DNA from: Pogostemon cablin
Taxonomy: Eukaryota > Streptophyta > Magnoliopsida > Lamiales > Lamiaceae
Reading direction: 5' to 3'
NCBI GenBank assembly: GCA_023678885.1
Contig: CM042994.1
Span: 23,221,073 to 23,285,072 of the forward strand
DNA: 64,000 nt
Shown piece by piece: positions 44,548-56,305 of this stretch (positions are counted from its first letter, which is position 1; each line of letters opens with the position of its first letter). A program made the translations under genes and the position numbers. The notes under the pieces were generated by a model. That model was not told where the DNA came from. It was given only the letters and a program-made list of their open reading frames with translations, and ran no database searches.

Positions 44548-47500
44548 TCAACAATTTCCCCTTGTATGAAACGAAATATTGGCTCGACATTTCACTTTGT
44601 TGTGTCCCGGCTCTCCGCATCTACTGCAACGCTGACGCCCCCGAGTACCCCTCGAAGTCTCTACTGCAAAATGTAGACGGGTGGTACGAGGTCTGCCTGC
44701 TTGTCGATGTGCTAGTGGATCGTTCACACGGACACTACACACATGCTCTGGTGTTGACCAATCAGATGGATCGGGCACAGGCATAACAACATCTTGCCAT
44801 AATGAAAGGATAGTCATTCGATGATACCACGGGACAACAAATGCACTAGTCGCAAGTTTGCAATGGCTATTACACTCACACATTGAGACCGGAGCATTAT
44901 GAAATAGATAATTATAATATTACTGCAACTACTGAATATAAAAGATTATATTACACGCAAAATATCATGTCAACTTACTCTATAGCCTTCAATGCGTGAA
45001 TGCGTGGGTATTGATGGTACTAGAATCTGCCACATGAGCAAGTACAATCCCTTAAATCAACAGTGAAGTTTCTTGTGGTTGAAGTGACCTGGAATGTTGT
45101 CGCTGTAAGATTCTCCACTTTAAATTTCCATGCCTCACCATTCAACGCTGCCAACTCGCTGTGTACTCGTGTGCAAAGAATATCCCGACTGTTCTCTGCA
45201 CTCGTTCTTCTATCATAAAACCATCTTTGAATGAAAGCACGTACAACCTCTAACAAACTACAAATGGGTAGTGTCCTGGCCCATAGGATGGCCTTGTTAA
45301 AGGTCTCAGCTGCATTCGATGATATAAACTCGTAACGAGTGACCGGGTAGTGAAACCTCGACCATTTATTGTAACTCCACCCCTCCAGGAAAGCCATCAA
45401 TCGAGCATTATTATGGTTGCGCAACTTTTCTTCCCATCTGTGCAGTACGGTAATGTGATAAATCAAATAAAAAATACATACTAATACTAAAAAGTGACCA
45501 TACCTCTTGAATTCATGCTTCGTGTATGCCTCCACAGCCATATTGAACTGATACAACACATCCTTTCCAAAACCTTTGAGCCGTTTCTTTAGATGATAAG
45601 AACATAAACCATGGTGTGCCTCAGGGTACATAGTATGTATATCGTGTGATATACTTTTATGCGCGTCAGAGACAATAGCTAGCCCATGCGGAGCTCCGTA
45701 CGATTCTTTCAACCTTTGAAGAAACCAGCACCATGACTCATTATTTTCAGTGTCACCTACACCAACGGCCAGGGGAAAAATATTGTGGTTGCCATCCTGA
45801 GTGACTGCAACGAACACGATCCCACGGTACTTCCATCTCATGTGTGTACCATCAATGACAATCACGGGACGGCCCGCTCTGCCAAAATCCCGTATCGAAG
45901 CACCAAGTGCGTAGTAGACATACCTGCATCGAAGTATTTAGTACACCTGTATACCTCATAATTTAAAAAAAGTGTGTATTGACTTACTTGAAATAATTGT
46001 CATCTGCAGTTGCCAGTGCTGTGTGCGTGCCTGGATTTTCCAACTTAAGGTGATGCAAGTACGAAGGTAGGGAACTAAAGGAAGAACGATGGTCTCCGTA
46101 CGTGTGTCCCACAACAATATGTTTTGATTTGAGGGCCAAATTATAGGAGATGTCAAAACTAAATTCTTTACGTATCTCATCTGCCATTCCAGCAGGACAC
46201 AATGTTGTGGTTTTATTGAACTGTCGAGCTGCATAGTATCTGCCAACAGTTTTCGAACCAATTTGCCTTGGCGCATTAATGTCTGGTTTCAAACGACATA
46301 CATGTGGAGGTCCGAACTTGATTACCCTTCATACTCCACCTAGGCCACTGGAATGCACCTCAAACATACAACCCTGCTCTACTCGGTACTTGCAGACGAC
46401 GTTGAGCCTGTACGGGTCAGATTTCTTGACCCGTGTCTCAACTTGATTTCGCAAGTTGTACATACCCAACGCAAACTGGCAATCACCTTTTTTATCGAAG
46501 GCACCTTTTTTATGAATCTCCACTGAAGTATCAATGTTGTTGTTGTCTTCAACTTCATTGTCCACATTACACTGTTCCAAGAACCCTGCAACAATGGATT
46601 AGTTATACTTCAATTGGTATTAGAATACAATAAGGTTCAGTAAATTACCGGGTACTATATTGTACACATACCTGGAATGCTCCATGGACGGCTGTAAGAA
46701 CTATCTATATAATGACTAGGACGTACCGGTGTGGGCATCTACATGTGTGTTGTAACGGGGTCCAAGAAACTCATTCCTCCATTAGCTCTGATGTAGTAAC
46801 AGAACCTCTCGAACAGAGCAGTTTCAGGATCGTCATCTTCAGCATTGCGTTGATCACCATCATGCCCCTCATCTTGCGAAGCCTCAGCACCCTCAGAATC
46901 CTCACGATGCGGACCCTCAAATGAATCATACCCATCGCCTTGCGATCCATCAGACCTATAATCTTGAGAACTAGCAGAACCATCAAACCCATCACCCTCT
47001 GAACCCTCAAACGCATCACTTAGAGAACATTCATTTGAATTGTCCTCATCTTCATTTTCTTCAGAGAAGCACATCTCATTTTCGTTCTCCACCTCTTCCT
47101 CAACCTGTTCTTCGCCAACGTACTCAATGTTCAAATCAATATTTGTGGTACGACTCGAAAGGTCCACACCTATACTCCTACTCGGTCCGGCTAAATCTAC
47201 GGGACTAGGAATATTGACAGATGTAATTTGTAAACGAAGCAAATCGGTCCAATAACTGCTCCCCGACGGTGCCGCACTAGTTGCATTATCAACTGATTTC
47301 TGTGGTATGGCCTTAACTGTGACAAATAGCATCGGTTCATCAACCTACTGATACAAGCCCCTAATATCCAGACCATCCTTCACCTTATGTTTTGTTATAC
47401 AACCACCGATGTCCAAAAGTGTGTGTATAACATATTTACAATGATTCACATCGGCACGAACTAAACTGTGCACATGCCCAATAATAAAATCCAACGTCAA

Positions 47501-47623
47501 CTGATCTGAATTTAAAACTAAGCTCGTGCATTGGTCACGTACATACTCTAAACCTTGCCACCAGCCGCCCCACCATATAAAAAAATTTCTCATTTTCAAT
47601 CCAAAGCCTAAACCTTTCAACAA
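44548..47623 (-). pseudogene. MULE transposase (MURA-like), decayed
   Basis: Read from 47623 down: a PB1-like or DUF-type N-terminus (FIIGHVHSLVRADVNHCKYV), an acidic Ser/Glu/Asp-rich stretch (47100-46780), the Mut-type DNA-binding region (46580-46329, KKGDCQFALGMYNLRNQVET then CKYRVEQGCMFEV), and the catalytic DDE core with VIVIDGTHMRWKYRG (first Asp), GLAIVSDAHKSI (second Asp), a FISSNAAETFNKAI stretch and a C-terminal Glu region. A SWIM zinc finger (CTCSCGRF, interrupted) and a CCHC knuckle CSRCGEPGHNKVKC (44630 region) follow. Stops at 47345, about 46736, 46329 and 45020 mostly stand where CAG or TGG would fit. One short intron-like gap lies at about 45440-45505. Confidence 0.88.
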
Positions 47624-47739
47624 AAGGACAATTAATTGTTATACTGACACATGATTCATTAAAGTATTTTTATAATACGCGTGTTTAATACACACAGATT
47701 AAGCCTTAAATTATCAGCACACATGCAAGTTAAACATTG

Positions 47740-48670
47740 AGTCGTACGCAGACAAGCTCAATTAAGCTCCATAAATCGACGGAAATGTCTATTATACTAA
47801 AAAATAATGACTTACATGCTGAATTATGCTCAAACTTGACGGACATGCTCAATTAGCCAAATATAATTGGAGGACATGATATAATATGCGTAAAAAATAG
47901 CCAAACATGCCCAATTATGCAATAAAAATTGGCGGACATGTTCAAAAACTTACAATTCGGCGGACATGCTCAATTTGGGTCAAATAATCAGTTTACATGC
48001 CCAATTACGCTAGGAATATCGGCGGACATACTCAATTACGCCCAAATAATTGGTGGACATGCTCAATTAGGGTGAAAAATCGGCAGACATGACCAATTAG
48101 GGTGAAAGAATCGGCGGACATGCTCAATTAGGGTCAAAACATCGGCGGACATGACCAATTAGGGTGAAAACATCGGCGGACATACTCATATAGGGTAAAA
48201 TAATAGGCGGACAGGGTCATATACGCTACAAAATCGGCGGACATGCGCAACTATGGTCAACTTATCGGCGGACATGCTCATTCATGGTCAAATTATCGAC
48301 GGCGGTGTTCAATTATAGTCAAATTTTCGGCGGACAGGCTCAACTGGGCTACTACTTTCGGCGGACATGCTCACTTAGTCAACAAAAATGGCGGATAAGC
48401 TCAATTAGTGTCAAATAATTGGCGGACACACTCTATTAGGCTACAGAAATCGGCGGACATGTTCGATAAGGCTCAAATAATGGGCGGACAAGCACAATTA
48501 ACCATGCATATTAGCGGACAAGTCTACAGTAGGTGTATGTAGTGGTATTCATGCATATTACATGCATAGTTTACCTTTTTGCTCGGCGGACAAGCATAGT
48601 ACATGCTTACTTCACCATTTTCTTCAACGGACATGGATATATATAACCATTTTACTCAGCGGACATGCAT
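47740..48670 (-). repeat. Right subterminal array of GTCCGCC repeats (inverted)
   Basis: About twenty-five units with the core atcggcggacatgctcaatt, the complement of the left core, recur every 30-40 bases. Examples are near 48010, 48110, 48140 and 48175. A few further plus-strand copies sit at 49155-49210 near the terminus. The array lies upstream of the transposase start at 47623. Confidence 0.9.
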
Positions 48671-49452
48671 TTTTAAAACACTAAAACCGTAAAAACCCTA
48701 AAACCATAAAAACACTAAAACCGATACATTAACCCACAAATAAATTAACAGCAAGATTGAAAGAACAATTTAACCATTAAATAAAATACAATGCAAACAG
48801 TGTTCGTATCTTACCTTTGGTTCTAACTATGGATCCGTCGACAAAAACGGTGGGTAAATAGGGGAGCCGATCACCTTTTTATGCTCAAATAATTTGTGAA
48901 ACAAGAGGAATGAAGTTTGAATCCACTGTGCCCAATTTTGTTGTTTGTTGGTGGTGAAGTTATTTTGTTGGTGGGGATATGTGAGAGTTTAATGTGACAA
49001 AAATTTACATAAATGAACTGATTGTGAACACAGTGCCAAAATTCTTTTTCCATTTAATGAAGTGTGTTTGGGTGACAGTGGTAGGTAGTTAATGCATGTG
49101 TTTAATCTAACAATTTAAGGAATTTAATAATAATATTTGCTGAATTTTAAATAGTTCGTGTCCGCTTACAATTTTCCTTTTTCATTTAATTGAGCTTGTC
49201 CGCCGAGTTTATTTTTTGGAGGTGATAACTTTTAATAGATTTTTTTTTACTATGTCATCCCTTAAACAATCTACATATTCCCTGACACATGAATTTGCCT
49301 GCAACTTACTTGTCAACTCATTCCCAATACAAAAAGGTGGGTCATCCTTGAGGGTATTCATGACATTGCATGTATTTTTAGCACAAATTAGATGTATTAA
49401 AAAATGTAGGGCAAATTAAATACTCCATATAGGGCAACTTGTGATATTTTCC
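48671..49452. other. MULE right terminus
   Basis: AT-rich sequence without coding potential, including a ccctaaaaccataaaaacac repeat (48680-48720), two plus-oriented GTCCGC cores (49155-49210), and the inverted terminus ending in gggcaacttgtgatattttcc. Confidence 0.65.
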
Positions 49453-49461
49453 ATTAAATTA

Positions 49462-50333
49462 AATAGAAGTAGATTGATGTAAACTTGGATGACAAGGTTT
49501 GGTTTTGTCATCTATACAGACAAAATAGCAGGTCACACCGTCGTATCAATAGTTTTATTCATTTCAATGTCCATATTGATGGATTAGGACTAGGATTGGA
49601 TGGATGAATTTCCAAATTCCACATATTGTGTTTTATTAGTGTTTCAATGTATAAAAAATTATACCTTATAAATAACCGTTAAATTTTTGGGGCATGGTTT
49701 AATTTTGGGCATTGATTATGACACGTGACAAACATTTAATTTGTGGATTATAAAATGAAACACCATTATAAAATAAGTGATCCCATTTGAAATGAATCTT
49801 TGGAGGAAAAAGGTTTTGTATTTGGAAACTGGATGGAAAGGAGTCATCTAAACAGACAAAATAGCAGGTCCACCCTCACACCGCCATCTTGCCATCTAAT
49901 ACACTATAAGTTTTAGATTTGTAAAACGTGACAATTCTTTTGGCCTTTGGGTCATACTACATCCTTCGACTTAATTTGCCCTGTTTAAAAGAACCACTAA
50001 AATGTGTTAACTTTACTAAGTAGCTAAATGGATCTACCCTATGGAATATTCAATCAAAATTAGGATCCGCTGTTCACTCACACTTTTTTTTAAAAATAAA
50101 CTATATGCATATCTCTCACTTACTATTTTTTTTTAATTTATTCATACTCCCACTCATCAAATATTAACTTTCAAAACGTCTTCTCTTTTTGAAAACCCAA
50201 AAAATAAGAACTAATTTTCATAATCCATATTTGAGTCACTCCCACATGCAAATCTACAGCAATTATAGACAAGATAGCTCCAAAATCATAATGATACATG
50301 TTTTTTTTTTATATTTTAACCGATTAAAATGTA
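49462..50333. other. Spacer
   Basis: No gene was seen. A phrase of about 20 bases around cagacaaaatagcaggtc occurs at 49520 and again at 49852, the trace of a local duplication. Confidence 0.5.
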
Positions 50334-50619
50334 CACTCTTCATCCCATAAAATTCTTCACATTTACCTCATTTGTTTATCCCACAAATTCCTTCACACTC
50401 CAAAAAAAGTAAACATCACTTTATCCAACAACTTTAAAAGTTACCTTAACTTCAAATTTGTCACTCATTTTTTATACACATATCATTATTTTATAGTACT
50501 TTTTTTATACCTATCAATACTACAACACCCTTTAAAATCAATAAAATTGGTCAAAAAGTGTAAATTTTCTAAAGCAATGTGGAACAGAAAACACGAAGCA
50601 CTTTATAGAACGGAATGAG
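50334..50619. mobile_element. Stowaway-like MITE, 286 bp
   Basis: TA flanks (50332-50333 and 50620-50621). It opens cactcttcatcccataaaat and closes with tatagaacggaatgag, imperfect inverted repeats. The interior is AT-rich and non-coding. Confidence 0.6.
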
Positions 50620-50621
50620 TA

Positions 50622-51144
50622 GTTTTGTAATTTTGGATATCACTTCATCTCCAATACAGCCAAATGTATTTCTCTCTCTATAAATTATCTCTACACTGTA
50701 AGTTCCTCCATAGAACCTCAAAGGCAAATATCAATGAAATGCCAAAGAGCTCCATGCCTATGGGCCACGGAGAAGATTACACCATATTTGATGTGTCCAA
50801 TTTGTCATTACCGTCATTCTTAATCTCATTTACAAAAGATTAGTCTTGGTAAAAATCGACCATCAACAATTATTTTTTGAAATATCAAGAGTTATTCTTT
50901 AAAATACATAAGATTACTTTATTCGAGTATATTTATATATATCTATAAAGGAATCACCACTCATTTAGGTTTTTAGTTATGCATTCAAAATATATACTTA
51001 AGTTTTTTTTTTAAAAGAAATAATTTGTATTTGTAGCTTAATTTCATGTGATGTGAATTTTTTAATTTTGTATAGCTTCTTGGTTGAATTATGAGAGCAC
51101 TTTATAAAACTCTTTTCTTATTAATCATTTAAGTAATTTGAATA
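50622..51144. other. AT-rich spacer
   Basis: Nothing was recognised beyond low-complexity AT sequence. Confidence 0.55.
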
Positions 51145-51258
51145 ATCTTATATAGGAATGGCAATGGAATGGGTATTTCCGGTTACCCGGCATACCTGAA
51201 ACCTAATGGGTAGGGTACGGGTAGTTGTAAACGTGTTTGGGACGGGTACGGATAGTTG

Positions 51259-52897
51259 ATTGTCGTCTAATTCACCTAGATTTTATGTCGTTTTTGTATG
51301 TATTTTCATTATTTCGTTCCGTATTTTTGTATCTCTTCATATCGTATTATGGGAAATTGAGAATTAATGATAATGTTACAATTTCATGTCTTACAATAGG
51401 TGATTATGAAGATAAATGGTGAAGAAAAGCATGAAGAATGAAGATAGTTAGAAAAATAGAAATTTGCCAAAATGACGTAAAAACACGCCCGTGTTTTTAC
51501 GTCGAGACCATGTTTTTATGCAAATGTGATGGATGTCCAGAGTGCTGATAAAATGCATGAAAATACGGGCAGATTAAGAAAACACGCTCGTGTTTTCTTG
51601 ATGTTCGGAGAAAAAATGAGTTTATGGTTCTAAAAGCGCAGATACAAGAAAACACAGGCAAATACAAGAAAACACGACCGTATTTTTATGCAAAAGTGTC
51701 AAATTTTAAGTGCGATTTTCAGGTTTTCTGAGGGGTATAAATATCCCCAATGTCAACATTTGAAGGTAGATTTGCAAGGGGAAGATTCCAATAACACACA
51801 ACACACACTCTTTTCTCCATTTTACACCTTCATCTTCATTCATCCACCATCCTTTCATCCATCCTCACCACTTTCTTCATCTTTTCATCACCAATCTTTT
51901 GAGGATTGAGGATTGAGAGTGGAAGCTTGCAAAGTGAAAGAAGACATCCAACCTTCCTCAAGAAGGGAAGATATCTTGCTTTTCATTTGTAATCCTTTTT
52001 TGTTTGTTTTGAGACAATGAATATATGTAAGCATTTTAAGAATGTTTTCATAATGTTTATTGTTAGCTAGACCTCTAGTGAGGCTAGCCACAAGATGGAT
52101 TAGGGTTTTGTGAATTTGTTGGATTTTAAATGATAGTTGATATGATATTTGGTTTTTCCTACACGATTTATGACTCACTTTATTTGTGTTATGATTTGTG
52201 TGTTTGAAATCTCTATTTATGATGTTAGGAAAGCTATTCTGATATTGTAACTAGGGTTTTGATTGAATCATGTTATGGTATGGATAGTGTATGTTAGTAT
52301 GTGAAGTATGTGGTAACATCTTTATGTACTTAGAACATTTATGTAGGGACAATTAGTTAATGGATCTTAATTGGTTGTTAATTGAGTGAGAAGAACTAAA
52401 CTTATGATCATAGTACCTTCTAAGGGAATTGAGAGTAAGAATCAATCTTAGAAGCTTGCAAACTTGTAATGAGTTGAAAACCTAATTGCCTTGATTATAG
52501 GGATTAAGGTTCATTTGTGATTACTTCTATTTCATTTATCATTGATACTTGTCATTTAAATTTAACAAGTCTATGTAATACCCTTAATCTTGGATGTGGT
52601 TAGCCTTACTCCTCTTTAGATTACTCACCTTTCACTTCATTTTCATCTTGGTTATTTGTCTCTTGCATCAATCATCTTTAGTTGTTATTTAATTTAATTG
52701 CTACTTGCTTAGATAATTGTCTTTTAATTCTAAAAAACTCACAAACCGATCACTCCTATAAAGTATGATTGAAAACGAATCCGGATACACCTTGGATTTA
52801 ACTCTCCCTTTGATCGATATTTAAACTGGGTCAATAACTACACACGATAAGGTACGCTTACCTTGATTAATCATACCAAAATTGGATTTAAGTTCAG
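51259..52897 (+). mobile_element. Solo LTR of a Ty3/gypsy element
   Basis: It is inserted in the hAT MITE arm, with tagttg on both sides (51253-51258 and 52898-52903). The sequence has a TATA-like gggtataaatatcccc (about 51733) and a leader. The 3' part holds the gatccgg/cacctt, tcgatatttaaactgggtc and gataaggtacgcttacc block typical of Tat/Athila-type gypsy LTR ends. No pol sequence is present, so an LTR-LTR recombination product is likely. Strict TG...CA ends would leave two extra bases on the left (TG at 51261) and one on the right (CA at 52896), so the border is uncertain by a few bases. Confidence 0.7.
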
Positions 52898-53147
52898 TAG
52901 TTGTGAAAAATATCATTAGGGTTTGGGATGGGTACGGGTAATGCCTCAATACCCGCGGGTACCCCATTTATATATTTTTTTATAAAATTTAATATATATT
53001 ATATAATTTATATATTATGAGATATTTTATATATTTAATTAATAATTATAAACTTTATTTAATCATATTTATTAAATATTTAATTAAAGTAATGGAATCT
53101 ATATTAAATTTTTTTATATTTAATTAATAATAATGTAATTTTGATTA

Positions 53148-54350
53148 GGGTTAATTGCGTCAAAAGTCCCGACCTTTTTACGAATTTCAAATTAGTCCAA
53201 ATTTTTTAATATTTACAAATGAGTACTCTGACCTTTAATCCGTTTTTCAAATCAAGTCACTGGGCAGCAGGAGGCCTGCCCGGTGGCTGATGTGTCATAT
53301 ATCACCCCCTCCACATGTAGTAATAATAATAATAATAATATAATAATAATAATAATAATAATAATTAAAAAAACAGCGCTCGTCATGGGAGAGCCGCCAT
53401 CGTCCATCTCCGCTACTGCACATACAAGAAGCCATGGCTGCCACCTCTCACTGGAACAGGATATCTTGTTACGGCGCAACGGCTGGAAAATGGTCGACGT
53501 GCAATGGTTCTTGGTGATACGTCGTGATGGAGATCAGCGGTCGGAGAGACAGCTGCGACAACTCCGGTGGTAGCGGCGATGTGGACGGCTATCGGTGCTG
53601 AAAGGCGGCTAGGGGCGGCGGCTGACGGGTTCCGACGGCTCGCAGGTGGTGCAGCGTCGCGACGAGCAGATCTGGAGGTAGCAAACTAAGGCGGCTTGGC
53701 GAGGCTGACGGGGCGATTTGAATTGGCGCACGGCAGCGGCTGTTCGCGAATGGCGGCTGAGATAGCGATATTCGCGACTTCAGCGGCGAATGGTGGCGAT
53801 CATGGTGTTTCCGACCTCCGGCAACGACGGCGATGGGCGCACGATTTCGACAACTGACGGCAGCGAGCGGCAACGAGGCGGCTACGTGGGGTTGACAGCT
53901 ATTAACGACCATGGCAAGAGCGGTGGATGGTGATCGGAAGTAGATTTGGCAAGTGTGGTGTCTCCGGCGATAATGGACTGCTGGTTTTCATCGATGGGTG
54001 GCTAGACCAAATCTCAGTCGATGGTGGTGGCTAGACCAAATCTCAAGTGAAGGGTTCTTCCAGTTCTTCCAGCGGTGAAGGGGGCTTCCGGCGAATGGAA
54101 TTAATTTCCTTTTTTTTGCGTTTGTATAATAACTGTTTCTTTTTTGGTTTATTTATTTATTTTTATTTTTATACAGGCGGAGGTTGACCTAGAAAAGAAT
54201 ACAACACGTCAGCCACCAGGCAGACCTCCCGTTGCCCGGTGGCTTGATTTGAAAAACGAGTTAAAGGTCGAGTATTTATTTGTAAATATTGAAAAGTTTA
54301 AACTAATTTGAAATTCGCGAAAAGATCGGGACTTTTGATGCAATTAACCC
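53148..54350. mobile_element. Non-autonomous MULE with long TIRs (possible Pack-MULE), 1203 bp
   Basis: Terminal inverted repeats of roughly 150 bases begin gggttaattgcgtcaaaagt on the left and gggttaattgcatcaaaagt on the right (complement). The 9-bp flanks ttttgatta (53139-53147) and tttttatta (54351-54359) match at 8 of 9. The interior (53380-54100) is GC-rich and unlike its host DNA, as expected for captured gene sequence. Stop-free stretches there (53283-53573 plus, 53589-53912 minus) are compositional, and no protein family was recognised. A (TAA)n run lies at 53318-53366. Confidence 0.8.
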
Positions 54351-54589
54351 TTTTTATTATTATATTTATTTAAACAATAAAAAATATAAATATATATTAA
54401 ATAAATGAATATTAAACGGGTACGGGTACCTGCGGGTATTGATAAACGGGTATGAGACGTGTACGGGTATCATAATAAAAAATTTTAAACGGGATGGATA
54501 CGAATATGAGTAGTTGTGTTTTAATCGGATACGAGTACGAGTACCCAAAATAAGCGAGTACCCTAACCGTTGACATCCGTAATCTTAAA

Positions 54590-55667
54590 ACAACACTAAT
54601 TTTTCTTGATTAATTATAAGTGGTTTTTACTTGGTTGTAATAGTCTATTTTACATAAGAGTAACACTGATAAAAATTAAAAAAAAAAACTAATTGGAGCA
54701 GGATAAAACTTGTCATTATGTCCAAATATATATATGTGTCCTTTCTAGTTTCTAATAATACTAGTATACTACATAATACATGTGGTATAGTAAGTGAATG
54801 TGTATTTTTGTTATTTAGTTGTCCCTTTCATTGCGGGAAGGTGATTGGGCGAGCTTGTCTGAAAACGCGCACTTATCCATCATCCCTTGTGAAAATTGTT
54901 TTCTTAGTCAAATGAAAAACTGAATCTCTTTCCTAATCAACTAACCGCATTTTTTAGTCAATATGTTGGATGGAACCAGTTTCGTGGCTACTTCAATATT
55001 TCACTCCCCAAAATACCCAACCACGAGCTACTTTCTGTATTCTTTTTAGACAAACAAATTCTAGATTGAAATAGTATCCCCAAACATTTTTTTTTATGAA
55101 GAAAAAAATATTCACATCACATCAAATTAAGCTATAAAATTTGGTTACAAACTAATTAAAATAAAAACACACATGATTTAAATATATATATTATTAAATA
55201 AATAACTGAAAATCTTATTTATAAATGAGAATTCAAGCTAAAAATGAATTATGTATAAACATACAGTTTACCAAAAAAATTATAGTATGAAGTACTATTG
55301 AATGAATAATTAAACGATACGGCTATTTATATTCTCAAGTATCCCACCAAAAGTAGAAAATATAAATATACTTTATTTTAGATTATTTTCTCCTATTAGT
55401 TAAAAGCAAACCCAATTTAGCCTTTAATTAGAGGAGTTACTATTCGTACTCCATAACACTAAATTAGCGTTTGAACTCGTTCGTTGCACGGAATAAAGGT
55501 ATTCTGATATTATTTAAATTCGAAAGAGAAGTCTAAATCATACTTTTTAAATAAATCATTTTATCTCTACCTGAAGGAGAAGCCTAGTAATATCATCTCA
55601 TGCAGCAGTAAGAATATAAAAAAATAGTGTCATGTGTTGCATGGTCTGAGATTTTGTCAAATGAATA
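54590..55667. other. AT-rich spacer
   Basis: No coding sequence, RNA gene or element border was recognised. Confidence 0.5.
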
Positions 55668-55895
55668 TTCCCTCCGTCCCGGCGTAAGAGGGTCTTTTGT
55701 TTTTTTGGAACGTGGATTAAGAAGTATTATTATTTATTATGTAGTGGGTAGTTGTATCAGTGGGAGTGTGGGTCTCATATGTTAATTGTATTAGAGGAAG
55801 TGTGTGGGTCCCATATGTGTAAAAAAAAGAAAGGGGACCCTTTGGGTGGGACGACCAAAATGAAAAAAGATCATCTTTGAATGAGATGGATGGAG
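55668..55895. mobile_element. Stowaway-like MITE, 228 bp
   Basis: TA flanks (55666-55667 and 55896-55897). It starts ttccctccgtccc and ends gagatggatggag. It is almost the same length as, and collinear with, the copy at 15617-15843, sharing agtattattatttattatgt, gtgtgggtcccatatgtgta and ggaccctttgggtgggacg. Confidence 0.82.
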
Positions 55896-55967
55896 TAGCT
55901 CTTAACTAAAAATATACCTTAATTATTATTTTTTATAATATACTCCGTCCATAATACATGTTATGTA

Positions 55968-56305
55968 GACTCTTGGGGTACAGTATACCAAAAATCATTA
56001 GGGTAAAATCTTAATTTCACCCTTTGAACAAACATTATTCCCTATCGATAAATGGTAAACCCTCGGGGTACAGTATGCCCTAAACTATTGGATAATAATA
56101 TACCATAAACCATATGAGTAAAGTCATAATGTTACAATTGGAACAAACACTAAACCCTGCCGATAAATATTAAACCCCCGGGGGACATTATGCTCTAAAC
56201 CACTGGGAAAAGTATACCATAAATCACAGGGGTAAAGTTGTCATTTCACTTCTGATAAATATTAAATCATTGGGGGTACAATATGCCCTAAACCACTGGT
56301 TGATA
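55968..56305. repeat. Degenerate tandem repeat, about 100-bp unit
   Basis: The phrase ggggtacagtatgccctaaa or a variant recurs near 55975, 56073, 56179 and 56273, each followed by accactgg/ataccataaa and, in the full units, by aaagtcataatttcac. Spacing is about 94-106 bases. Confidence 0.82.

Larger units (their letters stand above)
40002..49452. mobile_element. Mutator-like element with Ulp1-like gene (Kaonashi-type MULE), 9.45 kb
   Basis: Flanked by a 9-bp duplication attaaatta (39993-40001 and 49453-49461). Ends align as inverted repeats: GGTAAAG and TTGCCCTATAT on the left, GGAAAATATCACA and TTGCCCTATAT on the right (complement). The interior holds a MURA-like transposase (minus, 44548-47623) and a convergent DUF1985/Ulp1-protease gene (plus, 41539-44378), the combination known from plant MULEs that carry Ulp1-like genes. 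Long arrays of short GTCCGCC-containing repeats lie inside each end in inverted orientation. Both genes contain stops, so the copy is not autonomous. The duplication is AT-rich, so the exact border is good but not certain. Confidence 0.88.
51153..54581. mobile_element. hAT-type MITE, second copy, with two nested insertions
   Basis: It starts TAGGAATGGCAATGG and ends with gttgacatccgta. Flanks atcttata (51145-51152) and atcttaaa (54582-54589) match at 7 of 8. It is the inverted equivalent of 6177-6751: the arms around 51170-51258, 52904-53147 and 54360-54581 align with that element in reverse. The original element was about 580 bases, and the rest is the solo LTR at 51259-52897 and the MULE at 53148-54350. 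Confidence 0.83.

Noticed and set aside
40548..48670. Short regularly spaced repeats as a CRISPR array
   Set aside because: The units are degenerate and inverted between the two ends of a eukaryotic transposon, with no spacer regularity or cas genes.
53283..53912. ORFs inside the 1.2-kb MULE
   Set aside because: Partly a TAA-repeat reading and partly GC-rich low complexity; no family match recognised.
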